From Leucothrix mucor (GTDB lineage Bacteria > Pseudomonadota > Gammaproteobacteria > Thiotrichales > Thiotrichaceae), in assembly GCA_011322515.1 (NCBI GenBank), contig DRMS01000090.1:1-21207 (forward strand): a stretch of 21,207 nucleotides of DNA, in the 5' to 3' direction. This document shows, one piece after another, positions 8,395-15,945 of the stretch. The notes beneath the pieces were generated by a model that was given only the letters and a program-made list of their open reading frames with translations, had not been told where the DNA came from and ran no database searches. Both the position numbers and the translations under genes were made by a program. Each line of letters starts with the position of its first letter. Within the stretch, counting starts at the first letter, position 1.

Positions 8395-9449
8395 TTCCAC
8401 GGCTCCCATCCTAGACCTATGGCGATGCCTTCACCAAATATCCAAACTAATGTAACAGGGATTAAAATTTTCCAACCCAAGCGCATAATTTGATCATAGC
8501 GATAGCGTGGAAAGGTTGCTCTAAACCATAGATACAAAACGAGGAAGAAAAAGGCTTTCATAAACAACCAGTGTATGCCATCCCCTAAAATAGAGCCTAG
8601 CACTGGAATATCAGCAAATAGATTCCCAAAGGGAGATAACCAGCCCCCAAGAAATAATAAAACCGTTAGCACTGAAATCAACAGCATACTTGCATATTCA
8701 GCAAGGAAAAAGAGCGCAAATGCCATCCCTGAATATTCAACATGGAAACCTGCAACGATTTCTGATTCCCCTTCTGCCACATCAAAGGGTGCACGGTTCG
8801 TTTCTGCCACACCTGATATAAAATAAACGACTAACAAGCCACACAAAGGCCACATAAACCAGTTTTGAATACCACCAGATTGTGCGTTCACAATATCACT
8901 TAAGTTCAAGCTTCCTGCTGCCATTAAAACACCAACTAACGCAAAACCCATTGCGATTTCATAAGCAACAACCTGTGCGCCAACCCGCATGGAGCTTAAA
9001 ATTGCATATTTTGAATTGGATGCCCAACCTGCAAGGATAATACCAAAAACATCAAGCGAGGTAATCGCTAATACAAATAATAGCCCCGCATTAATGTCGG
9101 ATAGTACCCCTCCCTCCCAAAAAGGAACCACAGCCCATACTGCTAAAGCGGGTGCCAATGCCAACATAGGAGCAATAAAGAAGACTGCTTTATTTGCCTT
9201 AGTCGGCGCAATGATCTCCTTAAACATTAGCTTTACAACATCAGCGATGGGTTGCAACCAGCCCTTTGGTCCAACTCGGTTTGGACCACAACGCACTTGC
9301 ATATAACCAATAATTTTGCGTTCTGCAAAGGTGGTGTACGCTACTGCTATAATGACAGGAAGTAAGATAGCAATAATCTTTAGCAGAATCACAATAACGA
9401 TCCGCAAAGCTTCTGGCACACTTTCCCAAATTGCGATTAAACTATCCAA
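8391..9449 (-). CDS. nuoH: NADH-quinone oxidoreductase subunit H
   Basis: NuoH is the membrane subunit (ND1 homologue) that anchors the quinone-reducing module and forms part of the quinone chamber. At 352 residues it has the expected eight or so helices. It carries the conserved loops ERKIIGYMQVRCGPNRVGP (43-61) and AETNRAPFDVAEGESE (215-230), followed by the acidic/aromatic FHVEYSG. The start codon is TTG (9447-9449): no in-frame ATG exists before Met50, which lies inside a conserved motif. A modest GAGAG site lies 9 bases upstream. It is the only gene of the cluster preceded by a long gap (353 bases), which contains a probable MITE. It overlaps nuoI by 4 bases (ATGA). Confidence 0.96.
   Translation of the reverse strand: MDSLIAIWESVPEALRIVIVILLKIIAILLPVIIAVAYTTFAERKIIGYMQVRCGPNRVGPKGWLQPIADVVKLMFKEIIAPTKANKAVFFIAPMLALAPALAVWAVVPFWEGGVLSDINAGLLFVLAITSLDVFGIILAGWASNSKYAILSSMRVGAQVVAYEIAMGFALVGVLMAAGSLNLSDIVNAQSGGIQNWFMWPLCGLLVVYFISGVAETNRAPFDVAEGESEIVAGFHVEYSGMAFALFFLAEYASMLLISVLTVLLFLGGWLSPFGNLFADIPVLGSILGDGIHWLFMKAFFFLVLYLWFRATFPRYRYDQIMRLGWKILIPVTLVWIFGEGIAIGLGWEPWK
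8403..8407 (-). promoter_or_regulatory. Ribosome binding site deciding nuoI start
   Basis: GGGAG lies 8 bases before the ATG at 8394. The alternative ATG at 8409 overlaps this motif (ATGGGAG) and has no comparable site of its own. Confidence 0.7.
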
Positions 9450-9517
9450 AATAAATAACTCTCTGTAAATGTTTTTGTTTTAATAACAAAAACTACGTTT
9501 TTAAACACACTATCTCC

Positions 9518-9543
9518 CGCAAAGACGCTAAGGATGCAAAGAA
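9518..9543. repeat. Nine-base-period GCAAAGACG-type repeat
   Basis: Three imperfect units follow one another: CGCAAAGA, CGCTAAGGA and TGCAAAGAA. From memory, CTTTGCGTCTTTGCG-like motifs are scattered in intergenic regions of many unrelated bacteria; I cannot check this here. It lies between the fold-back element and nuoH and would be transcribed in the nuoH leader. Confidence 0.5.
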
Positions 9544-9564
9544 ATAACCTTGCCTTTTCTTAAC

Positions 9565-9581
9565 ATACTCTGCGAGAGTAT
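9565..9581. repeat. 17-bp palindrome ATACTCT-GCG-AGAGTAT
   Basis: A perfect 7-bp inverted repeat with a 3-base centre, flanked on both sides by a TTTTCTT direct repeat (within 9555-9561 and 9590-9596). No T run follows in the direction of nuo transcription, so it is not an obvious terminator. It may be an operator-type site or a stem in the nuoG-nuoH mRNA. Confidence 0.55.
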
Positions 9582-9609
9582 AATTTATCTTTTCTTTATT
9601 TCCTTTATG

Positions 9610-9617
9610 CACTTTCT
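9610..9617. repeat. Left copy of 8-bp direct repeat (target-site duplication)
   Basis: CACTTTCT here is repeated exactly at 9786-9793, immediately outside the fold-back element. The following G also matches, so the duplication could be counted as 9 bp. Confidence 0.7.
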
Positions 9618-9785
9618 GGCTGCCAGTTTAAGGCGGGACAGTTCATGTTTCTGCTATTCACCCATACCCTCCGACAAGCTCAGGAAGCGGTGTCCTGAGT
9701 CTACCGAAGGGCTAGTTCCCTGAGCTTGTCGAAGGGTATGGGTTGTTTGCTATGGCTTTACTTGTCCCGCCTTAAGTTGGTAGCC
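9618..9785. mobile_element. MITE-like fold-back element in nuoG-nuoH gap
   Basis: This 168-bp element is symmetrical: left arm 9618-9684 (67 bp), centre 9685-9718 (34 bp), right arm 9719-9785 (67 bp). The outer 23 bases of the arms match at 20 positions, and all three mismatches are transitions. Each arm then has 20 diverged bases. The inner 24 bases match at 23 positions and contain the CCTGAGCTTGTCGAAGGG-type motif; a third, degenerate copy (CCTGAGTCTACCGAAGGG) fills the centre. There is no transposase ORF. An 8-bp direct repeat flanks the ends exactly. This fits a non-autonomous, transposase-mobilised miniature element. The 8-bp duplication and GGC ends would suit an IS1595-like donor, but that is a guess. 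Confidence 0.75.
9661..9742. repeat. Inner inverted repeat with CCTGAGCTTGTCGAAGG motif
   Basis: The arms 9661-9684 and 9719-9742 are inverted copies with one mismatch in 24. The core, CCCTGAGCTTGTCGAAGGG in the right arm, resembles a REP-like palindrome family I recall from many bacterial genomes. It may be an older repeat carried inside the MITE. Confidence 0.75.
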
Positions 9786-9793
9786 CACTTTCT
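9786..9793. repeat. Right copy of 8-bp direct repeat (target-site duplication)
   Basis: CACTTTCT, identical to 9610-9617, directly abuts the right end of the fold-back element and lies 10 bases beyond the nuoG stop codon. Confidence 0.7.
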
Positions 9794-9802
9794 GATCTGA
9801 AT

Positions 9803-12160
9803 CTAAACCACACTAACCTTAATCGACCCATAAGAAGCACCTAAACCAGCGGATAACTCTGTCCCCTCTGGAATCAAAACACATCCTTCTGGAACCATAC
9901 TATCAACAATGACTTTTGCCGAAGCGGTTGCATTATCTTGCTGTATGCTAATGTCTGCACCTGTCTGCAAACCCAATCTTTCAGCATCATTGAGATGCAA
10001 TCGCACCGTTGCTTCGTCATTATCACTATTATGTAGAGCGGAGGCTCTTCTAACTAATGAATCAGTACAGTACAGGGCAACTTCAGAAATTCTCTGCAAG
10101 CCATTACCAACTTTTTGCCTTTGGTAAAGCTGCATTAGCTCTGTCCCAGCCTTATCGCCATCACCAACCGCATTGATTGCTTGCTGTAACTCATCACGTA
10201 CTTGTTGTGATGACACATAGTCAAAACCATCGACTTCTAGAACATTTCCTAGTACACGTAAAACCTTCCACGCAGGACGCGCATCACCCAACGGTGGCAC
10301 TGCGCCTGTGAAACTTTGCCAACTGCCTTCCGCATTAACAAATGACCCTGAGGTTTCTGCAAAACTTGCCGATGGTAATAATATATCCGCATAGGATTTA
10401 AGCGACTCACTAGCATAGGGCGTAATAGCAACCACACATTCTGCCTTATTCATTGCTGATATTGCTTGTTGTGGATCTTCACAATCAAACTCTGGTTCTA
10501 CATCTAACAAGATAACCATCTTTAAAGCAACGGATAGCATTTCACCAACACTTTTACCTGCTTTATCAATTTTCTCACCAGCCGCTTGACGATGTGGTAT
10601 AGCACCTGCAAGCCATGCGCCTGCACTGTTAGCGGACTCGACTAATGAACCACATTTTGCGCCTGTATTTTCAGCAATCGTCAATGATAAAGCGCGCAAA
10701 ACGGAATACTGTGGATGCGAAACGGCTAAATTACCCGTCACAACCAGCGCATTTTCAGCTTGCTTCAAATTGTCTGCTATTTGCTTTTCAGCATCACTTG
10801 GCTCTATGCCTTCAACCAAATCATTCAAAGCCACTGGAATATCACCACTGGCTAAAGCAATACCTGCCAGCCTTTCCAGCATTCTAGTTGCATTGCCTGT
10901 TAACTGAAATGCAGTATCATAATTAAATTCATACTCGCGTGGATTAACCGTCATAATCTGCGCGCCCTTTAGAGTGGCTTTGCGCAAACGATGATTCAAT
11001 AGCGGTTGCTCTTTACGAATATTAGAGCCAACCAATAAAACGGCATTTTGCTGTTCTAAATCAGCAATACTAACCCCAAGTGTTGGAGCTAATGGCGCTA
11101 ACTCTTGATCATAAAAATCGCTTTGGCGTAGACGATGATCAATATTATTAACCCCTACTCCACGTAATAATTTTTGTAATAAATACTGCTCTTCAATGGT
11201 TGCTCGTGGTGAAACTAAAGCTCCAATCTGATCATTATCAATGGCATTAATTAGTTCTGCCACTGAGTCCAGCGCACCTGCCCAATCAATTTTTTTCCAA
11301 ACACCCTCTTTTTTGATCATCGGCGTTTGCAAACGATCCTCTGCGTAAACCCCTTGATAGCTAAAGCGGTCACGATCAGAAATCCAGCACTCATTGATTG
11401 CATCATTTTCACCTGCAACCACGCGGATTAATTTATTCTTATAGGTATGCAAATTGATACTAGAACCAACACTATCATGCGAGGCAATTGAAGCTGTTTG
11501 CACTACATCCCAAGGACGTGCTGTATAGCGTGAAGGCTTATCGGTTAGCGCACCAACGGGGCAAATATCAATAATATTGCCAGATAATTCAGAGGTTAGG
11601 CTTTTTTCTACAAATGTCCCGACTTCCATTCGATCACCGCGCCCTGTCGCGCCCATCTCACGCATTCCTGCAATTTCTTCACCAAAGCGAATACAACGAG
11701 TACATTGAATACAGCGAGTCATTTCAGTCGCAATTAATGAACCAATATCTTTATCAACAACTACTCGCTTCATTTCTTGGAAGCTGGATGAGCTACCGCC
11801 TGTACTAACCGCTAAGTCTTGCAGTTCACACTCACCACCTTGATCACAAATAGGACAATCAAGTGGATGATTAATCAGTAAAAACTCCATATTATCTTTT
11901 TGTGCCGCTAACGCATCTTTAGAACGTGTCCACGCTTTCATGCCATCATTAACAGGCGTTGCACAAGCGGGCATTGGCTTTGGTGCATTTTCAACTTCAA
12001 CCAAGCACATGCGACAATTTGCCGCAATTGATAGTTTTTTGTGGTAGCAAAAACGTGGTATATGAATACCTGCATCATCAGCAGCCTCAATTAACATCGC
12101 GTCAGGCTTAACCTCAAGCTTTTTAGCATTGATTTCGATTGTGATTAACTTTTCACTCAT
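9803..12160 (-). CDS. nuoG: NADH-quinone oxidoreductase subunit G
   Basis: NuoG is the large iron-sulfur subunit (75-kDa homologue) of the NADH module, linking NuoF to NuoI. The N-terminal third holds the ligands of N1b (Cys38, 49, 52, 66), N5 (His98, Cys102, 105, 111) and N4 (Cys150, 153, 156, 200, in CIQCTRC and IIDICPVGAL). Residues from about 220 form a molybdopterin-oxidoreductase-like domain without cofactor function in complex I. The four-cysteine N7 site of E. coli and Thermus is absent: the stretch after PWDVVQ reads TASIASHDSVGSS, with no Cys. At 785 residues it is shorter than the 908-residue E. coli protein. It starts 4 bases after nuoF with AGGA at 7 bases. Confidence 0.96.
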   Translation of the reverse strand: MSEKLITIEINAKKLEVKPDAMLIEAADDAGIHIPRFCYHKKLSIAANCRMCLVEVENAPKPMPACATPVNDGMKAWTRSKDALAAQKDNMEFLLINHPLDCPICDQGGECELQDLAVSTGGSSSSFQEMKRVVVDKDIGSLIATEMTRCIQCTRCIRFGEEIAGMREMGATGRGDRMEVGTFVEKSLTSELSGNIIDICPVGALTDKPSRYTARPWDVVQTASIASHDSVGSSINLHTYKNKLIRVVAGENDAINECWISDRDRFSYQGVYAEDRLQTPMIKKEGVWKKIDWAGALDSVAELINAIDNDQIGALVSPRATIEEQYLLQKLLRGVGVNNIDHRLRQSDFYDQELAPLAPTLGVSIADLEQQNAVLLVGSNIRKEQPLLNHRLRKATLKGAQIMTVNPREYEFNYDTAFQLTGNATRMLERLAGIALASGDIPVALNDLVEGIEPSDAEKQIADNLKQAENALVVTGNLAVSHPQYSVLRALSLTIAENTGAKCGSLVESANSAGAWLAGAIPHRQAAGEKIDKAGKSVGEMLSVALKMVILLDVEPEFDCEDPQQAISAMNKAECVVAITPYASESLKSYADILLPSASFAETSGSFVNAEGSWQSFTGAVPPLGDARPAWKVLRVLGNVLEVDGFDYVSSQQVRDELQQAINAVGDGDKAGTELMQLYQRQKVGNGLQRISEVALYCTDSLVRRASALHNSDNDEATVRLHLNDAERLGLQTGADISIQQDNATASAKVIVDSMVPEGCVLIPEGTELSAGLGASYGSIKVSVV

Positions 12161-12164
12161 CTGA

Positions 12165-13445
12165 TTATCCTGACTTTACCATTGAGCAACCATGCTCAAC
12201 GTAATAAACAAACTCTTCTCTAAAGTGCTCTACAAAACTCCACACAGGCATTGCTGATGCTTCACCTAGCGCACAAATGGTACGACCTTCAATTTTATGG
12301 GCAATATCACTCAAGTTATCAATATCTTCCATTGTACCTTTGCCATCAATAATGCGAGTCAAAATGCGGTATAGCCAACCTGTTCCTTCACGACAAGGCG
12401 TACATTGACCGCAGGACTCTGAAAAGTAGAAGCGCGAAATACGGCGTAATAATTTCACCATATCAGTGGTCTCATCAATCACCATCACTGCTCCTGAGCC
12501 TAAATAAGATCCCGCTTTTTGAATCGTGTCGTAATCCATCGTTAGTTTCATTGCCACATCGGCAGGTACAACAGGAACAGATGAACCACCTGGGATAATG
12601 GCTTTGAGTTTATTGCCATTGCGTACACCACCCGCTATTTCTAACAACTCACTAAACGGTGTTCCCATGGGTATTTCAAAATTACCGGGGTTGTTTAAAT
12701 GACCTGACATGGAAAATAGCTTTTCACCACCTGAGTTTTCAACCCCCAAATCTCTAAACCACTCACCACCTCGACGCAAAATAACAGGGATGGAAGAAAG
12801 TGTTTCAGTGTTATTAATGGTGGTTGGACGACCATATAAACCATAACTGGCTGGAAATGGCGGCTTAAAGCGTGGCTGTCCTTTTTTGCCTTCTAAAGAT
12901 TCTAATAAAGCAGTTTCTTCACCACAAATATAGGCTCCAGCACCAAGCGAGCCATACAAATCAAAATCAACCCCAGTGTCTTGAATATTTTCACCTAAAT
13001 ACCCTGCTTCATAAGCTTCTTTGACAGCCTGCTCAAAACGAATAAAGGGTTCATCCATAAACTCGCCACGCATATAGTTATAACCTACGGTGGCACCAAT
13101 GCAGTAACCTGCAATTGCCATCCCTTCAACTAAAGCATGTGGATTAAAACGTAAAATATCGCGGTCTTTACAGGTACCAGGTTCAGACTCATCTGAGTTG
13201 CAAACAATATATTTTTGCCCTGGCATTTTGCGTGGCATAAAACTCCACTTTAGCCCTGTGGGAAAACCTGCCCCACCACGTCCACGCAGACCCGATGTTT
13301 TAACAATCTCAATAACATCATCAGGGCTGGTTTCTTCTTTAATTATTTTCTGCCACATTTCATAGCCACCTTCTTTAAGGTAGCTCTCTAATGTATGCGC
13401 CTCATCACCGTATTTTTTTGTTATGAAGCAAACTTGATCAACCAT
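12165..13445 (-). CDS. nuoF: NADH-quinone oxidoreductase subunit F (NADH/FMN)
   Basis: NuoF (51-kDa homologue) oxidises NADH: it binds NADH and FMN and carries cluster N3. The 426-residue protein shows the glycine-rich FMN/NADH site GLRGRGGAGFPTGLKW (53-67), NSDESEPGTCKDR (83-95) and GAGAYICGEETALLESLEG (168-186). The N3 ligands are Cys345, 348 and 351 (ESCGQCTPCREGTGW) with Cys391 (TICALGE). It begins 5 bases after nuoE, using GGAG inside the end of nuoE 8 bases upstream. Confidence 0.97.
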   Translation of the reverse strand: MVDQVCFITKKYGDEAHTLESYLKEGGYEMWQKIIKEETSPDDVIEIVKTSGLRGRGGAGFPTGLKWSFMPRKMPGQKYIVCNSDESEPGTCKDRDILRFNPHALVEGMAIAGYCIGATVGYNYMRGEFMDEPFIRFEQAVKEAYEAGYLGENIQDTGVDFDLYGSLGAGAYICGEETALLESLEGKKGQPRFKPPFPASYGLYGRPTTINNTETLSSIPVILRRGGEWFRDLGVENSGGEKLFSMSGHLNNPGNFEIPMGTPFSELLEIAGGVRNGNKLKAIIPGGSSVPVVPADVAMKLTMDYDTIQKAGSYLGSGAVMVIDETTDMVKLLRRISRFYFSESCGQCTPCREGTGWLYRILTRIIDGKGTMEDIDNLSDIAHKIEGRTICALGEASAMPVWSFVEHFREEFVYYVEHGCSMVKSG

Positions 13446-13450
13446 CGCCC

Positions 13451-13999
13451 TTACTCCAACCCATCCAAAATCTCATCCACCCTTTCGAGCGTAAGACCTT
13501 CATAATAAACATGATCCACTTGCATCATGGGCGCACCACAACAAGCGGCTAAACACTCCTCCTCTACTTTAAAGAAGAACTTTCCATCTGAAGTTGTTTC
13601 ACCCATTTTAATACCAAGCTTTGATTCTATATAACTCACAATTTCATCTGAGCCATTTAGCATACAAGAAACATTGGTACAGACAGAAATACTGTGCCGT
13701 CCTGCAGACTTCTCATCCAACTCAAACATGGAGTAGAAACTAGCAACTTCATAAACGGCTATATTGGGCAAGCCAAGATACGCTGCTACTGCGTCCATTT
13801 TCTCTCTGGAGACATAATGATCTTCATGCATCACCGCACGTAAAGCGGCTAATAATGCTGACTGTGATTTATCTTCAGGATAACGTGTTAACCATGCATC
13901 AATATCATCGCGTTCGTGCTGCGTTAATAGAGCCGCTGCATCTTTTGATGCATTTCTCATATCCTGTATTTTGACCGTTTCCACCTTGGTTTCACTCAT
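13451..13999 (-). CDS. nuoE: NADH-quinone oxidoreductase subunit E
   Basis: NuoE (24-kDa homologue) is a thioredoxin-fold protein holding the [2Fe-2S] cluster N1a next to the FMN of NuoF. The ligands are Cys107 and Cys112 (VCTNVSC) and Cys149 and Cys153 (EECLAACCGAP). The 182-residue length fits the family. The ATG overlaps the nuoD stop as ATGA, indicating coupled translation. A later Met14 is possible, but the overlap favours the first. Confidence 0.96.
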   Translation of the reverse strand: MSETKVETVKIQDMRNASKDAAALLTQHERDDIDAWLTRYPEDKSQSALLAALRAVMHEDHYVSREKMDAVAAYLGLPNIAVYEVASFYSMFELDEKSAGRHSISVCTNVSCMLNGSDEIVSYIESKLGIKMGETTSDGKFFFKVEEECLAACCGAPMMQVDHVYYEGLTLERVDEILDGLE

Positions 14000-15249
14000 C
14001 GATCCACCTCACCAAATACAATATCCATCGTTCCAATAATGGTGACAACATCTGCCAACATATGACCTTTGGTTAGCTCATCCATCGCTGACATATGTGC
14101 GAAACCAGGGGCGCGAATTTTTAAACGATAGGGTTTATTCGCCCCATCAGACACGATATAACACCCAAATTCACCTTTAGGATGTTCAATCGCCGCATAC
14201 GCCTCACCTTCTGGTAAACAATAACCTTCTGTTGCTATTTTAAAGTGATGAATTAGTGCTTCCATATCCGACTTCATCGCAGTACGTTTAGGCAACGCAA
14301 CTTTACTATCATTTGAAATCACTGGACCTGGGTTTTTATTCAGCCAATCCACACATTGCTTGATAATTTTATTGGATTGACGCATCTCTTCAATGCGTAC
14401 TAAATAGCGGTCATAGCTATCACCATTGGTTCCCACGGGTATATCGAAATCTATTTTATCGTAGACTTCATAAGGTTGCTTTTTGCGCAAATCCCATTCT
14501 ACCCCCGAACCACGTAGCATTGCACCTGTTAAACCCAACTGCAATGCGCGTTCTGGCGACACAATACCAATATCAACTAAACGCTGTTTCCAGATGCGGT
14601 TATCTGTTAGCAATGTTTCATATTCATCCACATACTTAGGAAAACGTACCGTAAAATCTTCAATAAAATCAAGAACGGTTCCACCACGATTTTTATTTAA
14701 GCGGGTAACATCTGCTTCGCTATACCAACGTGATTTTTCAAACATTGGCATAGTATCGGGCAAATCACGATAGACACCACCTGGACGATAATAGGTTGCA
14801 TGTAAGCGCGCACCTGAAACAGCTTCGTAAACATCCATTAAGTCTTCACGTTCACGAAAGGCATAGAGGAACATGGTCATTGCGCCAACGTCCAGCGCAT
14901 GAGCACCAATCCATAATAGATGGTTAAGAATACGGGTAATTTCATCAAACATGACGCGAATATACTGAGCTCGGATAGGTACATCGACATCCATCAGCTT
15001 TTCGATTGCCATCACATAGGCGTGCTCATTACACATCATCGATACATAGTCGAGACGATCCATATAACCAATCGAGTGGTTATAGATCTTACTTTCCGCT
15101 AATTTCTCTGTGCCACGATGGAGTAAACCAATATGTGGATCAGCGCGTTCAATCACTTCGCCATCCATTTCTAGTACAAGGCGTAATACACCATGCGCTG
15201 CGGGATGAGCGGGACCAAAGTTTAAAGTGTAGTTGCGAATTTCAGGCAT
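13996..15249 (-). CDS. nuoD: NADH-quinone oxidoreductase subunit D
   Basis: NuoD (49-kDa homologue, related to NiFe-hydrogenase large subunits) forms the quinone head-group site with NuoB. The N-terminus has the family mark NFGPAHPAAHGVLRL with His15 and His19. Tyr68 (MDRLDYVSMMCNEHAY) corresponds to the tyrosine that hydrogen-bonds quinone in Thermus. The C-terminus ends in the conserved GTMDIVFGEVDR. At 417 residues it is a free-standing NuoD, not the NuoCD fusion of enterobacteria and pseudomonads. Its ATG shares one base with the nuoC stop (TAATG). Confidence 0.97.
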   Translation of the reverse strand: MPEIRNYTLNFGPAHPAAHGVLRLVLEMDGEVIERADPHIGLLHRGTEKLAESKIYNHSIGYMDRLDYVSMMCNEHAYVMAIEKLMDVDVPIRAQYIRVMFDEITRILNHLLWIGAHALDVGAMTMFLYAFREREDLMDVYEAVSGARLHATYYRPGGVYRDLPDTMPMFEKSRWYSEADVTRLNKNRGGTVLDFIEDFTVRFPKYVDEYETLLTDNRIWKQRLVDIGIVSPERALQLGLTGAMLRGSGVEWDLRKKQPYEVYDKIDFDIPVGTNGDSYDRYLVRIEEMRQSNKIIKQCVDWLNKNPGPVISNDSKVALPKRTAMKSDMEALIHHFKIATEGYCLPEGEAYAAIEHPKGEFGCYIVSDGANKPYRLKIRAPGFAHMSAMDELTKGHMLADVVTIIGTMDIVFGEVDR

Positions 15250-15944
15250 TAATCATTCGCCTCCGATGCTGTTGTTGCGCGAATAATACGCGGTGTACAA
15301 ACACGAGGTTCGATAGAAACGGGCTCATAAATGACACGTTTTGTCTCATCGTCATAGCGCATTTCAACCTGCCCTTCCAAGGGAAAATCCTTTCTAAAGG
15401 GGTGACCTACAAAGCCATAATCCGTTAAAATACGCCGTAAATCAGGATGATTCGTAAATAAAATACCGTAAAGATCAAATGCTTCACGCTCAAACCAGTT
15501 CACACCACTCCATACATCTGTTAATGAGGCTACCGTTGGCATATCATTATCATCACAATAAATTTTAAGGCGTAGGCGATTATTATTCTTGACTGAAAGC
15601 AAGTGGATAACGACTGCATAGCGTTTGCCATCATAGCTAGCCGTTGCAGATTTCTGATCAAAATCAAATAGATCATCACTTTTGCGTTTAACACCGCGAC
15701 TAAAGCTGGACGCCTCGGCATCCCACTCTGACTCACCATAGGTTAGATAATCAACACCGCAAAGATCAATCAACATTTCAAAGCCATGCTGATCACGTAA
15801 TGCCGTTGCTACGTTTAGAAGGTCATCCGCTGCAATTTCGATATTCAATTCTTTAAAGGCAATCTGCGAATGTTGAATCACATCACCCAAGGCATCGTTT
15901 ATGGTAGTTTGCAATGCTTGCAAATCAGAAACTGAATTACTCAT
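15249..15944 (-). CDS. nuoC: NADH-quinone oxidoreductase subunit C
   Basis: NuoC (30-kDa homologue) is a structural subunit of the quinone-reducing module. The family signature is clear: FEREAFDLYGI (151-161 from the chosen start), then HPDLRRILTDYGFVGHPFRKDFPL. The frame is open to an ATG at 15968 inside nuoB, adding MHARWKLK. The ATG at 15944 lies one base after the nuoB stop and has AAGGTGG 9 bases upstream, so I take it as the start (231 residues). A hydrophilic insert (EASSFSRGVKRKSDDLFDFD) sits in the middle; I regard it as normal for this branch of the family. Confidence 0.95.
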   Translation of the reverse strand: MSNSVSDLQALQTTINDALGDVIQHSQIAFKELNIEIAADDLLNVATALRDQHGFEMLIDLCGVDYLTYGESEWDAEASSFSRGVKRKSDDLFDFDQKSATASYDGKRYAVVIHLLSVKNNNRLRLKIYCDDNDMPTVASLTDVWSGVNWFEREAFDLYGILFTNHPDLRRILTDYGFVGHPFRKDFPLEGQVEMRYDDETKRVIYEPVSIEPRVCTPRIIRATTASEAND

Positions 15945-15945
15945 T

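Noticed and set aside
15006..15428. 140-residue plus-strand ORF opposite nuoC and nuoD
   Set aside because: It lies entirely antisense to two well-conserved genes, has no recognisable motif, and its composition mirrors the opposite strand.
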